Below, in pieces: positions 26,792-36,050 of a DNA stretch of 64,000 nt (position 1 is its first letter; every line of letters begins with the position of its first letter). Under the pieces are notes generated by a model. It was not told where the DNA came from and searched no databases. It saw nothing but the letters and a program-made list of their open reading frames with translations. The stretch is from Rhizobiaceae bacterium. GTDB taxonomy: Bacteria > Pseudomonadota > Alphaproteobacteria > Rhizobiales > Rhizobiaceae. The stretch lies in assembly GCA_023953905.1 (NCBI GenBank), contig JAMLJA010000002.1, forward strand, positions 124,001 through 188,000. The letters run 5' to 3'. The translations under genes and the position numbers were made by a program.

Positions 26792-28369
26792 ATGGAACTC
26801 GACATCGTAGACTTGTCGCGGCTGCAATTCGCAACAACCGCACTGTATCACTTTCTGTTCGTGCCGCTGACGCTCGGTCTCTCGGTGCTGCTTGCAATCA
26901 TGGAGACGGTCTATGTGATGACCGGCCGAACCATCTGGCGGCAGATGACGAAATTCTGGGGCACGCTGTTTGGCATCAACTTCGTGCTTGGCGTCGCCAC
27001 CGGTATCGTCATGGAATTCCAGTTCGGCATGAACTGGAGTTACTACAGCCATTATGTCGGGGACATATTCGGTGCGCCGCTCGCTATCGAGGGGCTCATG
27101 GCGTTCTTCCTTGAAGCGACATTTGTCGGCCTCTTCTTCTTTGGTTGGGACAAGCTGTCCAAGATCGGCCACCTGGCGGCCACATGGGCGGTGGCGATCG
27201 GATCGAACTTCTCGGCGCTGTGGATCCTCATCGCCAATGGCTGGATGCAGAACCCGGTCGGCTCCGCGTTCAACCCACAGACGATGCGCATGGAGGTCGA
27301 CGACTTCTTCGCCGTGCTGTTCAATCCCGTTGCTCAGGCGAAGTTCGTGCATACGGTGTCGGCAGGCTACGTCACTGCGTCGATCTTCGTTCTGGGCGTC
27401 TCAGCCTGGTATCTGCTCAAGGGCAGAAGCCTGCCGCTGGCCAAGCGTTCGATGACGATTGCGGCCTCGTTCGGTCTCGCGTCCGCACTCTCCGTCGTCG
27501 TGCTGGGCGACGAGAGCGGCTACCTCGCCAACGAAAACCAGAAGATGAAGCTCGCCGCCATTGAGGCGATGTGGAAGACCGAGCCGGCGCCGGCGGCGTT
27601 CACGGCCTTTGGATTTCCCGATCAGGAGACACGTACGACGCACTATGCGGTCCATATCCCGTGGGTCATGGGTCTGATCGGCACGCGCTCCCTGACGGAG
27701 CAGATCCCCGGTATCGAGGAACTCGTTCAGCACGCGGACGCGCGCATCAGGCGCGGCGTCGTCGCTTACGACGCGTTGCAGAAAATCCGGGAAGCCGGCA
27801 GCAGCGCCGCCATCCCTGATGATGTCACCAAGGCTTTCGAGGACAACGGCGGCGATCTGGGCTATGCGCTTCTTCTGAAGCCCTATGTGGATGATCCGCG
27901 GCAAGCGACTGACGAACAGATTACGGAAGCCGCATGGGACACGGTTCCAAGCGTGCCCACCCTATTCTGGACGTTTCGCATCATGGTCGGCCTGGGCTTC
28001 TTCTTCATCCTGCTGACTGGCGTGTTCTTCTATCTGTCGGCGCGCCATCGGCTCGACCGATATCCTTGGCTGTTGCGTGTCGCGGTCTTCGCGATACCGC
28101 TGCCGTGGATCGCGGCGGAATGCGGATGGGTGGTCGCGGAAGTCGGTCGCCAGCCGTGGATCATTGAAGGCGTATTGCCGACTGCCGCTGCCGTATCCGA
28201 TCTGGGAGCCACGACAGTGCTGCTGACGATCCTCGGCTTCGTGGCGATCTACACGGTCCTGTTTATCATCGAAATGTCGCTGATGATTGCTGCGATCCGC
28301 AAGGGTCCGGACGCAGACTCGCAGCCGGAGGCTGCAATCGCGCCTCCTTCCCTCGTTCCCGCGGAGTGA
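26792..28369 (+). CDS. cydA: Cytochrome bd quinol oxidase subunit I
   Basis: 525-residue inner-membrane oxidase subunit carrying haems b558, b595 and d. LSRLQFATTALYHFLFVPLTLG (haem ligand His) opens the protein. The quinol-binding loop between about residues 250 and 390 is long (L type, as in E. coli bd-I), followed by the signature GWVVAEVGRQPWIIEGVLPT. The long Q-loop together with cydX and cydDC points to a true cytochrome bd and not a cyanide-insensitive CIO type. Confidence 0.96.
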   Translation: MELDIVDLSRLQFATTALYHFLFVPLTLGLSVLLAIMETVYVMTGRTIWRQMTKFWGTLFGINFVLGVATGIVMEFQFGMNWSYYSHYVGDIFGAPLAIEGLMAFFLEATFVGLFFFGWDKLSKIGHLAATWAVAIGSNFSALWILIANGWMQNPVGSAFNPQTMRMEVDDFFAVLFNPVAQAKFVHTVSAGYVTASIFVLGVSAWYLLKGRSLPLAKRSMTIAASFGLASALSVVVLGDESGYLANENQKMKLAAIEAMWKTEPAPAAFTAFGFPDQETRTTHYAVHIPWVMGLIGTRSLTEQIPGIEELVQHADARIRRGVVAYDALQKIREAGSSAAIPDDVTKAFEDNGGDLGYALLLKPYVDDPRQATDEQITEAAWDTVPSVPTLFWTFRIMVGLGFFFILLTGVFFYLSARHRLDRYPWLLRVAVFAIPLPWIAAECGWVVAEVGRQPWIIEGVLPTAAAVSDLGATTVLLTILGFVAIYTVLFIIEMSLMIAAIRKGPDADSQPEAAIAPPSLVPAE

Positions 28370-28375
28370 CATGCC

Positions 28376-29533
28376 ATGATCCTGCATGACCTAATCGACT
28401 ATCAAACGCTTCGCGTCATCTGGTGGCTGCTTCTTGGGGTGCTGCTGATCGGCTTCGCCGTGATGGACGGCTTCGATCTCGGAACCGCGGCGCTGCTACC
28501 CTTCGTTGCCAAGACGGACCTCGAGAGACGTGTCGTGATCAACAGTGTCGGCCCGGTCTGGGAAGGCAATCAGGTGTGGCTCATTCTTGGTGGCGGGGCG
28601 ATCTTCGCTGCCTGGCCGCCGCTCTATGCCGTTTCCTTTTCAGGCTTCTATCTGGCCATGTTCGCGATCCTGTTCGCGCTCATTCTGCGTCCGGTTGGTT
28701 TCAAGTACCGTTCCAAAAGGGAGAGCCCGCGCTGGCGCGCCGGCTGGGACTGGGCCTTGTTCATCGGAGGTTTCGTGCCCGCTCTGATCTTCGGCGTCGC
28801 CGTTGGCAACGTGCTCCAAGGCGTGCCGTTCCGCTTCGGGTCCGACCTTCGCATCTTCTATGACGGCACCACGCTGTTCGAACTGCTCAACCCGTTCGCG
28901 CTGCTGGGGGGCCTCCTCTCGGTCGCAATGCTTGTGATGCACGGCGCCAGTTGGCTCCAGTTGAAGACAAAGGGGCCGGTCGCCGACCGCGCCCGCGCCT
29001 TTGGCCGAACTGCCGCACTCGCCACGATCGCGCTCTTTGCACTTGGGGGCTTGTGGCTGTGGGCGGGCATCGACGGATATCGCATCACCAGCGCCATCGT
29101 CACGGACGGTCCTTCCAACCCGCTCTCCAAGACCGTGGAGACTGGTAGCGGCATCTGGTTCGAGAACTATGCGGCAATGCCATTGACCATGCTCGCGCCT
29201 GTTCTGGGCTTCGTTGGGGCGTTGGGTGCTTGGCTCTTCCTCGGCACGCGCCGCGAGATCCTCTCACTATTGTCGAGTGCCATGTCGGTTCTCGGCATCA
29301 TCGCGACCGTCGGGGTATCGATGTTCCCCTTCATCCTGCCGTCCTCGCTCGATCCAAAATCGAGCCTGACCGTCTGGGATGCGTCGTCGAGCCACCTGAC
29401 CCTTTTCATAATGCTCGTCGTCACGGCGATCTTCATACCGCTGATCGTCGCGTACACGAGCTGGGTCTATCATGTCCTGTGGGGCAAGGTTGACGAGAAG
29501 GAAATCAGCGATGGCACTGGCCACGCGTACTGA
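28376..29533 (+). CDS. cydB: Cytochrome bd quinol oxidase subunit II
   Basis: 385-residue membrane protein with eight or nine helices. It opens with LRVIWWLLLGVLLIGFAVMD then GFDLGTAALLPF and NSVGPVWEGNQVWLILGGGA, the most conserved CydB segments. It follows cydA by 6 bp and precedes cydX by 24 bp. Confidence 0.96.
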   Translation: MILHDLIDYQTLRVIWWLLLGVLLIGFAVMDGFDLGTAALLPFVAKTDLERRVVINSVGPVWEGNQVWLILGGGAIFAAWPPLYAVSFSGFYLAMFAILFALILRPVGFKYRSKRESPRWRAGWDWALFIGGFVPALIFGVAVGNVLQGVPFRFGSDLRIFYDGTTLFELLNPFALLGGLLSVAMLVMHGASWLQLKTKGPVADRARAFGRTAALATIALFALGGLWLWAGIDGYRITSAIVTDGPSNPLSKTVETGSGIWFENYAAMPLTMLAPVLGFVGALGAWLFLGTRREILSLLSSAMSVLGIIATVGVSMFPFILPSSLDPKSSLTVWDASSSHLTLFIMLVVTAIFIPLIVAYTSWVYHVLWGKVDEKEISDGTGHAY

Positions 29534-29557
29534 GCACAGCAAGCAAAGGAAAAGATC

Positions 29558-29677
29558 ATGTGGTATTTCGCCTGGCTGCTTGGATTGCCGCTTGCTGCCG
29601 CTTTCGCGGTATTGAACGCGATGTGGTACGAACTGATGGAAGATGAAGCGCTGAAGTCAAAGGCGCGCGAACACTAA
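29558..29677 (+). CDS. cydX: CydX, small subunit of cytochrome bd
   Basis: 39-residue single-helix protein, MWYFAWLLGLPLAAAFAVLN followed by AMWYELMEDEALKSK. The N-terminal MWYFAW and the Trp-Tyr-Glu after the helix are diagnostic for CydX/CbdX, which stabilises haem in the bd oxidase. ATG 29558 has AAGGAA upstream. Confidence 0.93.
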   Translation: MWYFAWLLGLPLAAAFAVLNAMWYELMEDEALKSKAREH

Positions 29678-29679
29678 GC

Positions 29680-29692
29680 CGCCGTGACGGCG
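29680..29692. terminator. Small hairpin between convergent cydX and phosphatase genes
   Basis: CGCCG-TGA-CGGCG fills the 16-bp space between two converging stop codons. No T-run. Possible weak bidirectional terminator. Confidence 0.3.
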
Positions 29693-29693
29693 A

Positions 29694-30269
29694 TCAGATC
29701 GAGCTTGCGTCGATCGATCGCCAGCCATGACTGAGTGCCTTCGTCCGCGTATCAAAACTGAAGACATGCCCCTGGTGGGGCTGGTCGTACGCCCTGGAAA
29801 TGGGCACGTTCATCAGCTTGCAAAGCAAGAGCGTGCCCACACCGCCATGCGCGACGATTGCAATGGACGCATCATCCGCAAACCGGCTTGCTATTGCATA
29901 GACCGCTTCGACGATACGACGCTGCGCATCGATCGCACGTTCCCAGCCGCGAATGCTCTGCTCGGGATTGGCAAAGAAGGCATCGGCGGTCTTCTCGAAC
30001 TCCGGTGGCGGTAGAAATCCAGTCGCGCTGCGATCGTTCTCGCCAAGGCGTGCATCAATCTCGATCGGTAGCCCCATGCCCGCCGCGAGAATTCCCGCGG
30101 CCTCGATCGCCTTCGCTTCGGAACTGGACCAGATCACATCAAACGGTGGTGCTGACCGGGCATAGGCCCGCATCCGCGCGATGCCCTTGTCTGAAAGACG
30201 CCATTTCTCGACAGGTGTCTCAGGGTCGACCGTGATCTCGGGATGCGAAATGAAATGAACCTTCGCCAT
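29694..30269 (-). CDS. Histidine phosphatase (phosphoglycerate-mutase-like) family protein
   Basis: 191-residue cytosolic protein. The catalytic His is in the variant motif FISHPEI (residue 8) in place of the usual RHG, followed by the phosphate-contact SSSEAKAIEAA (about 55) and second His in VAHGGVGTLL (about 142). The fold is clear; the substrate is not. It lies 60 bp downstream of the inositol-monophosphatase-like gene on the same strand, so it may belong to the phospho-ester operon or be independent. Confidence 0.82.
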   Translation of the reverse strand: MAKVHFISHPEITVDPETPVEKWRLSDKGIARMRAYARSAPPFDVIWSSSEAKAIEAAGILAAGMGLPIEIDARLGENDRSATGFLPPPEFEKTADAFFANPEQSIRGWERAIDAQRRIVEAVYAIASRFADDASIAIVAHGGVGTLLLCKLMNVPISRAYDQPHQGHVFSFDTRTKALSHGWRSIDASSI

Positions 30270-30329
30270 TAAAGTTCTCCGCGACCTTTGCCGGACGGGC
30301 TAAGCCGGCGAGGCTATCCAATGCCTTTT

Positions 30330-31103
30330 TCAGCGCGATCCGGCAGGACAATGCGATGAAAAGACATCGATGAACTCCGGTGTGCCGCAAACAAATCGGA
30401 GCTTGTCCTGCAGTTTGATGGAATTCCAGTCCAGCGTCGAAGTGATTCCGATGTGCTTGAGAATGGGCAGCATCGCCATCAGATCCCAGGTCGAGATGCC
30501 GAGCCCAAAATATCCGTCGACCTGTCCGCGCCCCACATCAATAAGGGCGGTGATCGCCGAACCTGTGCACCGAAAGGTCATCCCCGCCTCCTCGATGACG
30601 AACCGGAATGCCCCTAATTGCTCTTCGGCGGGAATGGATGGATGAAAACCGATATCACAAACGGCGCGGCTCCGGTCGAAGCCTGAGCGTGCTGCAAGCG
30701 GGTTGCCATTAAGTGTCGGCGCGAAACCTTCGCCGCCCACCAGAAACTCGTCACGCAAGGGCGCATAGACTACGCCGAAGCGGGGTTGACCCTCCTCATA
30801 AAGGCCGATCGATACGGCCCATTGATCGCTTCCGCGAAGGTAATTGAAGGTGCCGTCAATGGGGTCGATAACCCAGATTCGACCGCTACTTGTCTGCCTT
30901 GCAGCCCCTTCCTCGCCAAAAATTCCATCATCTGGGAAGGCTTCTTCAAGTCGCTCTCCAATGAGACGCTCAACCTGGCGGTCCGCCTCTGTCACCAAAT
31001 CCAGGTGGCCCTTGGATTCGACGGCGATATTGCCGAGCTTCGTAAAATAATCGGCAGCGAGCGATCCCGCTTCCCGTGCGATGCGCTGGACATCATCGAA
31101 CAT
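30330..31103 (-). CDS. Inositol-monophosphatase-family phosphatase
   Basis: 257-residue Mg-dependent, lithium-sensitive-type phosphatase. Metal-binding motifs GEEGAARQ (about 66), DPIDGTFNYLRGSD (about 82-95) and the C-terminal STWDLMAMLPIL are all present. ATG 31103 is used; a TTG two codons upstream is in frame. It follows the metallophosphoesterase by 19 bp and the Ugp-type importer genes. A role in removing phosphate from an imported or cleaved sugar/polyol phosphate, for example inositol 1-phosphate, fits the context but is inferred. Confidence 0.88.
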   Translation of the reverse strand: MFDDVQRIAREAGSLAADYFTKLGNIAVESKGHLDLVTEADRQVERLIGERLEEAFPDDGIFGEEGAARQTSSGRIWVIDPIDGTFNYLRGSDQWAVSIGLYEEGQPRFGVVYAPLRDEFLVGGEGFAPTLNGNPLAARSGFDRSRAVCDIGFHPSIPAEEQLGAFRFVIEEAGMTFRCTGSAITALIDVGRGQVDGYFGLGISTWDLMAMLPILKHIGITSTLDWNSIKLQDKLRFVCGTPEFIDVFSSHCPAGSR

Positions 31104-31122
31104 GGTCAAACTCTGATAGTGG

Positions 31123-31902
31123 TCAAAGGGAGACGTAGCGAGCGTGAACGCTCACTGTGTCGGCGCCATCGATCTTGTGCAGAAAATAGGCATAGGGTTC
31201 CGACACGATGCCCGGCTCTTGCGCGCTCGGATCAAGCGTCAGTTCGTGCTGAAAAGCTGGGCTTCCGCCCACAGCACAAAAGACACCTTTCCACATCGTC
31301 TGGAAGGGACGATGAATGTGGCCAGAGTGGATGCGGAGCGGGCCCTGATACGCCGCGACGATATCGCCGAACTGCTCGCGACCCTCAATGAGCGCCATCC
31401 TGTCCAGCGGCACAATCCCGGATGGAAAGGCCGGATGATGCATGATGATCAAGGTGAGCTCGTCGGTTGGCGCCGTAAGCTTGCCGGCAAGCCATTCGAG
31501 CTGACCCAAGGAGAGCCTGCCTGCGATCTTGCCTTCTTCCAGCGTGTCCAAGGCCAGAATCCGCACGCCTGAGTGCCGCACCTCATAATTCAGATCCGGA
31601 CCCGGCTCGAAGGGGATCGTGTCGGAGAATGCAGCCCGCATTGTCTCGCGCCTGTCGTGATTGCCAGGCACAACGAAGATCGGCGCCTTGATCGGTGCAA
31701 TCACATCCTTGAGCAGAGCATAGTCGGCGTCCGACCCGCCATCGGTCAAATCCCCGGTCAGCAGACAGATGTCTATTGCGGGTGACAGCGCGGCGACATC
31801 CGCAACAACCTTGCGGCAGGCTTCTACGACGTCGGGCCTGACCAGCGAGGTCTCAGACGCGTCGGCAAACAGATGGAAATCCGAAAGGTGGGCAAGCAGC
31901 AT
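31123..31902 (-). CDS. Metallophosphoesterase of the GpdQ/CpdA type
   Basis: 259-residue class III phosphodiesterase. All dinuclear metal motifs are visible: LAHLSDFHLF (D-x-H, residue 7), LTGDLTDGGSD (about 50), VVPGNHDRRETM (about 78), IIMHHPAF (about 155) and HSGHIHRPF (about 195). This family includes glycerophosphodiesterase GpdQ and cyclic-AMP phosphodiesterase CpdA. ATG 31902 (MLLAHLSD) starts at the domain; the frame continues to 32115 inside ugpE and is rejected. Its place behind a Ugp-like importer favours a glycerophosphodiester or related substrate. Confidence 0.88.
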   Translation of the reverse strand: MLLAHLSDFHLFADASETSLVRPDVVEACRKVVADVAALSPAIDICLLTGDLTDGGSDADYALLKDVIAPIKAPIFVVPGNHDRRETMRAAFSDTIPFEPGPDLNYEVRHSGVRILALDTLEEGKIAGRLSLGQLEWLAGKLTAPTDELTLIIMHHPAFPSGIVPLDRMALIEGREQFGDIVAAYQGPLRIHSGHIHRPFQTMWKGVFCAVGGSPAFQHELTLDPSAQEPGIVSEPYAYFLHKIDGADTVSVHARYVSL

Positions 31903-31916
31903 TTGGGGTCCCGTAA

Positions 31917-32738
31917 CTAGCGGATGCCGGCGCGCATGAAGCTCTGAACGAACTGGCGCTGGAACAGCAAAAAGGCGATGAGCAGTGGCGCGACCGAGAT
32001 GATCGTTGCCGCCGTGATGAGGCTCCAGTCGACGCCTTGCTCGACTGTCGCGAAGATCTGCAGGCCAACGGTGATCGGGCGTGTCTCTACCGAATTGGTG
32101 ACGACCAACGGCCACAGGAAATTGTTCCAGTGGTAGCTGACGGTTACCAGCCCGTAGGCAATGTAGATCGGCTTTGCGACCGGCACGAACACCCTGAGCA
32201 GCACCTGGACGAGATTGGCGCCTTCAAGGCGCGCCGCCTCCTCCAGCTCCTTTGGAATACTCTTGAATGTCTGCCGGAACAGGAAGATCCCGAAAGCGGA
32301 CGCCAGATATGGCAGCCCCATCGCAGCGATCGTGTCGAGCAGGCCCAGTTGCCCGAGCGTCTTGTAGTTCTCCACCAAAAGCGCCTCGGGCATGATCATC
32401 AGCTGCAGCAGGACGAACATGAACAGCAGTTCCGAGCCACGGAATGGAAAGCACACGAAGGCATAGGCCGCCATGGTGCAGATTACGAACTGGCAGACGA
32501 GGATGAGCGTTACCAATAGAAACGTGTTGAGGAAGTAGCGGGGAAACGGCGCCGCGGTCCACACACGCTCGAAATTTTCGAGCGTCCAGGGCGCGAGAAG
32601 ATCGAAGCGCGCGGCGTAGGCCGGCGGATGGAATGCCGTCCAGAACGCGTAGAGCAGCGGCAATATCCAGATCAGCGCCAGAAGCCAGCCGCCGGCAGTG
32701 ACAACAATTTCGGAGGAATTCTTCCTTTGCGCGCTCAT
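31917..32738 (-). CDS. ugpE: ABC importer permease, UgpE/MalG type
   Basis: 273-residue inner-membrane permease with six helices and the EAA loop around ELEEAARLEGANLVQVLLRVFVPVAKP at about residues 180-205, contacting the ATPase. It is one of two permeases of a CUT1 carbohydrate-type importer. Overlaps ugpA by 4 bp. Symbol given by best-fitting subfamily; the transported compound is unproven. Confidence 0.85.
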   Translation of the reverse strand: MSAQRKNSSEIVVTAGGWLLALIWILPLLYAFWTAFHPPAYAARFDLLAPWTLENFERVWTAAPFPRYFLNTFLLVTLILVCQFVICTMAAYAFVCFPFRGSELLFMFVLLQLMIMPEALLVENYKTLGQLGLLDTIAAMGLPYLASAFGIFLFRQTFKSIPKELEEAARLEGANLVQVLLRVFVPVAKPIYIAYGLVTVSYHWNNFLWPLVVTNSVETRPITVGLQIFATVEQGVDWSLITAATIISVAPLLIAFLLFQRQFVQSFMRAGIR

Positions 32739-33610
32739 CGGTAGTGCACCCGCTTGTCGGCGTAGCCGAACTGGAACAAAGCGATCGCGGCAAGGATTGC
32801 CAGCAGCACCATGGTCAACGCTGCGGCATAGCTCGTGTCCCAGAAGGCGAAGCCGGTTTGGTAGATATAGAAAAGCAGGAGCGTGGTGGCGTTGTCCGGC
32901 CCGCCCTTGGTCATGGCGACCACGTGATCGACCAGGCGGAAGGCGCCGATGACGGCGTTGATCGAGATGAACAGCGTCGTGGGCATCAGCAACGGCAGGA
33001 TCACGCGCCGCAGGATCTGCCAGAAGCCCGCCCCTTCAAGCCGCGCCGCCTCCAGCAGGGTCGGCGATATCTGTTGCAACCCGGCAAGATAGAAGATCAT
33101 GAAGAAACCGGCTTCCTTCCAGATCGTGATCACGATGATCGCAGGCAAAGCGGTTTCGACGGAACCTAGGAAGTTGTTCCCTCCCATGCCGAACAGGCCA
33201 AGGAATTTGTCAATCAGGCCGTAGTCCGGCGCATAGAAGAACAGCCATATGTTGGCGACGGCCACCATCGGCAAAACGGTCGGCGTAAAGAACGCCATCC
33301 GCATCAAGCCCTTGCCGCGCAGGTTGGCGTTGACGATCAGCGCCATGGCGAGCGCGAGCAGCATCGACAGCGGGATCGTGGTCAGGGCGTAAATGACATT
33401 GTTGGTGATTGCCTTCCAGAACACGGGGTCGGCAATCATCGCTTCGTAGTTGTCCAGACCGACGAAATGCGCCGGTCTGCGGCCTCTTGGTGTCGAATAG
33501 AGGCTGTTGAACATGGTCGTGAGGATGGGCTGGTAGGTGAATACCCACAGAAGCACCGCCGCCGGCAAAAGCAGTAATGAACTGTAGAGTACGGTTCGCG
33601 ACCCTCTCAA
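32735..33610 (-). CDS. ugpA: ABC importer permease, UgpA/MalF type
   Basis: 291-residue permease with six helices and the EAA motif LLEAARLEGAGFWQILRRVILP at about residue 185-205. The conserved opening YQPILTTMFNSLYSTPRG and PTVLPMVAVANIWLFFY are typical of UgpA-like CUT1 permeases. It lies 40 bp after the binding-protein gene. Confidence 0.86.
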   Translation of the reverse strand: MRGSRTVLYSSLLLLPAAVLLWVFTYQPILTTMFNSLYSTPRGRRPAHFVGLDNYEAMIADPVFWKAITNNVIYALTTIPLSMLLALAMALIVNANLRGKGLMRMAFFTPTVLPMVAVANIWLFFYAPDYGLIDKFLGLFGMGGNNFLGSVETALPAIIVITIWKEAGFFMIFYLAGLQQISPTLLEAARLEGAGFWQILRRVILPLLMPTTLFISINAVIGAFRLVDHVVAMTKGGPDNATTLLLFYIYQTGFAFWDTSYAAALTMVLLAILAAIALFQFGYADKRVHYR

Positions 33611-33650
33611 AGGATTGCTCCCTTCACCGCCATCCTCACGCCCTCAATCC

Positions 33651-34949
33651 TTAGCGATACGGCCGCAGGATGCGGTCGATCTCGGCCTGCGCGTCCGTCA
33701 ATGCCTGCTCAGCAGACTTTGTGCCGGTGAGGGCCGCGGCGATCGCGTCGTTCAGAACCTTGGTCGTCCGCGCATTCTCGTGCGTGGAAAATTCAGGCAC
33801 GGAATCCGGAATCTGGTTCTTGGCCACGAGGATCTCGGGAACCTTTGCCGCATATTCCTTCAGCGCGGGCGTCTCCCATGATCCGTCGCGCGGCGCGATG
33901 TAGCCCGTCTGGATGCCCCAGTCGGCAAGGATTTCATCCGAGGTCAGGAACTTGATGAGCTTGAAGGCGGCTTCCTTCTGATCGTCCGGCGCGCCTTTGA
34001 AGATGTAGAAATTGCCACCGCCAAGCACAGATGCCGGTTTGGGATTGCCCGGATAGGGCGCCAGTCCGAACTTGAAGCTGGCATTCTTGCGAATGTTGGT
34101 CAGGTTGCCGGTGGTCGTCCAGATCATCGCGATGCGCTGCTCAAGGAAATCCTGCGGCGTGGTGCCCCATTCCTGAATGCCAGCGGGATGAATGCCGTCC
34201 TTGGAACTGAGATCGACCCAGAACTGCAGCGCTTCGATGACCTTGGGATCGGTGAGGTAGGTTTCGGTGCCCTCTTCGTTGGCCAGACGGGCACCATTCT
34301 GCGCGACGAGCGCACCAAACAGCCATTGCGACGAACCGATGTTGCCGGGAATGCCGACGCCCCAGCGCGTGACCTGACCGGATGCGTCCTTCTTCAGCAC
34401 GGCTTTGCCGTCTGCAACCATTTCGTCCCACGTCTTCGGGTAGGCCTCAGGGTCAAGACCGCCTTCGGCGAAAGCATCCTTGTTATAATAGAGAACGGCG
34501 GTTGAGCGTTGGAACGGAATCGACCAGAGATTCCCGTCGACCTGTGCACTCTTCAGGAAAGCCGGCATGAAGCCTTCGACCCAAGCCTTGTCTTCATCGG
34601 TTTTGACGTAGGTGTCGACCGGCTCCACCACGTCCTCATCGATGAGCGTGAAGATGTCGGTGGCCAGCAGCACCGCGACGGCCGGCGGGGCGGAACTCTT
34701 GGCGGCGGTGAGCGCCTTCGTCGTCGTGTCGTTGTAATTGCCGGAATAGACGGCATTCACGTCGATATCTGGATTGGCTTCCTCGAATTTGGCGACGTAC
34801 CCGTCGATGACCTTCGTCAGCGGTCCTCCAACCTGCACCGGATAGTAGAAATCGATGGTCGTGTTCGCCCACGCGGATCCGGCCATCAGTGCAGCGAGCG
34901 ACAGACCGCCCAGCGCCACCGCTGTTTTCTTCAGTAGTTTCGATGTCAT
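33651..34949 (-). CDS. ugpB: ABC importer solute-binding protein, UgpB-like
   Basis: 432-residue periplasmic binding protein of the extracellular solute-binding family 1, with a signal peptide of 28 residues ending AWA. The mature start TTIDFYYPVQVGGPLTKVID and the segment SIPFQRSTAVLYYNKDAF match UgpB (sn-glycerol 3-phosphate / glycerophosphodiester binding) more than maltose-binding proteins. ATG 34949 has CAGGAGG upstream; a 7-residue longer frame is rejected. Substrate assignment is tentative. Confidence 0.85.
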   Translation of the reverse strand: MTSKLLKKTAVALGGLSLAALMAGSAWANTTIDFYYPVQVGGPLTKVIDGYVAKFEEANPDIDVNAVYSGNYNDTTTKALTAAKSSAPPAVAVLLATDIFTLIDEDVVEPVDTYVKTDEDKAWVEGFMPAFLKSAQVDGNLWSIPFQRSTAVLYYNKDAFAEGGLDPEAYPKTWDEMVADGKAVLKKDASGQVTRWGVGIPGNIGSSQWLFGALVAQNGARLANEEGTETYLTDPKVIEALQFWVDLSSKDGIHPAGIQEWGTTPQDFLEQRIAMIWTTTGNLTNIRKNASFKFGLAPYPGNPKPASVLGGGNFYIFKGAPDDQKEAAFKLIKFLTSDEILADWGIQTGYIAPRDGSWETPALKEYAAKVPEILVAKNQIPDSVPEFSTHENARTTKVLNDAIAAALTGTKSAEQALTDAQAEIDRILRPYR

Positions 34950-34990
34950 GCTTTCCTCCTGATATCTCAAAGGCTACTCAGATGATTCAC

Positions 34991-36025
34991 TCAGTTGATG
35001 TCCCGGCGAAGGCCAGTTTCGGCGTTGAAGACATGAATGGCCTGCTCCGGCCAGGTCAGATTGACCTGGGCTCCTTGGCCAAGTCCGGGCCTGCCGGGCG
35101 CGCGAACCATGACCTTCTGGTTGCCGATGCGGCAGCTGACCACCGTATCGGCACCGAAATACTCACTGCCTTCCACCACGGCAGGTTGCCCCCGATCGCC
35201 AAAGGCGATGTGTTCGGGACGAACGCCCAGAATGATGCCGCCATTGGTACTTGAGACGTCTTCAATTATCGGATTGCCACCCTCGATTGTCGCAGAAACA
35301 AGGTTCATGGGAGGCGTGCCGATGAACCCGGCCACGAAGGTCGACGCGGGCTTTTCATAAAGGTCAGCGGGCGTTCCCGACTGCTCGACCTTGCCGCTCT
35401 TCATCAGGATCACGCGGTCGGCCATGCTCATGGCCTCGGTCTGATCATGGGTGACGAAAATCATCGTGATGCCGAGCCGCTGTTGCAGGGAGCGGATCTC
35501 GTTTCGCATTTCAGCACGAAGCTTTGCGTCGAGATTGGACAGAGGCTCGTCGAGCAGACAGACGGGCGTTTCAGAAATCAATGCGCGGCCGAGCGCGACG
35601 CGCTGTTGCTGGCCGCCAGAAAGCTGACTTGGCCTGCGATCGAGCAGCGCTGTAACGCCCAGCAGATCAGCGGTCTTTTTCAGGCGCTGCTCGCGTTCGG
35701 CGCGCGGCACACCGCGCACGGACAGACCGAATGTGATGTTGTCGGCGACATTGAGATGCGGAAAGAGCGCATATGACTGGAATACCAGCGACAGGTTTCG
35801 TCCGGACGCGGGAACGTTCGTCACGTCGGCGCCGTCAATAAGGATCTGGCCTGATGTCGCCTCTTCCAGCCCCGCAATCAGCCGGAGCGTCGTCGACTTG
35901 CCGCAACCCGACGGGCCGAGCAGCGCCACGAATTCTCCGTCGCCGGTTTCAAAGCTGATGTCGTCGACGGCACGGAAACTGCCGCCCCATTCCTTCACAA
36001 GTCGATCTACGCGGATACGCGCCAA
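34991..36025 (-). CDS. ugpC: ABC importer ATPase, UgpC/MalK type (TTG start)
   Basis: 344-residue ATPase with Walker [17 protein letters not shown] (about 40), signature LSGGQQQRVALGRALI (about 138), Walker B VCLLDEPLSNLDAKLR and a C-terminal TOBE/regulatory domain (GVRPEHIAFGDR). The longest frame begins at 36139 inside the repressor gene. A TTG at 36025 behind GGGGAGGATCAGGA starts exactly at the domain (LARIRVDRLVKEW) and leaves a 25-bp gap after the repressor stop, so it is the preferred start. Confidence 0.9.
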   Translation of the reverse strand: MARIRVDRLVKEWGGSFRAVDDISFETGDGEFVALLGPSGCGKSTTLRLIAGLEEATSGQILIDGADVTNVPASGRNLSLVFQSYALFPHLNVADNITFGLSVRGVPRAEREQRLKKTADLLGVTALLDRRPSQLSGGQQQRVALGRALISETPVCLLDEPLSNLDAKLRAEMRNEIRSLQQRLGITMIFVTHDQTEAMSMADRVILMKSGKVEQSGTPADLYEKPASTFVAGFIGTPPMNLVSATIEGGNPIIEDVSSTNGGIILGVRPEHIAFGDRGQPAVVEGSEYFGADTVVSCRIGNQKVMVRAPGRPGLGQGAQVNLTWPEQAIHVFNAETGLRRDIN

Positions 36026-36050
36026 ATCCTGATCCTCCCCGCCTACGCGT

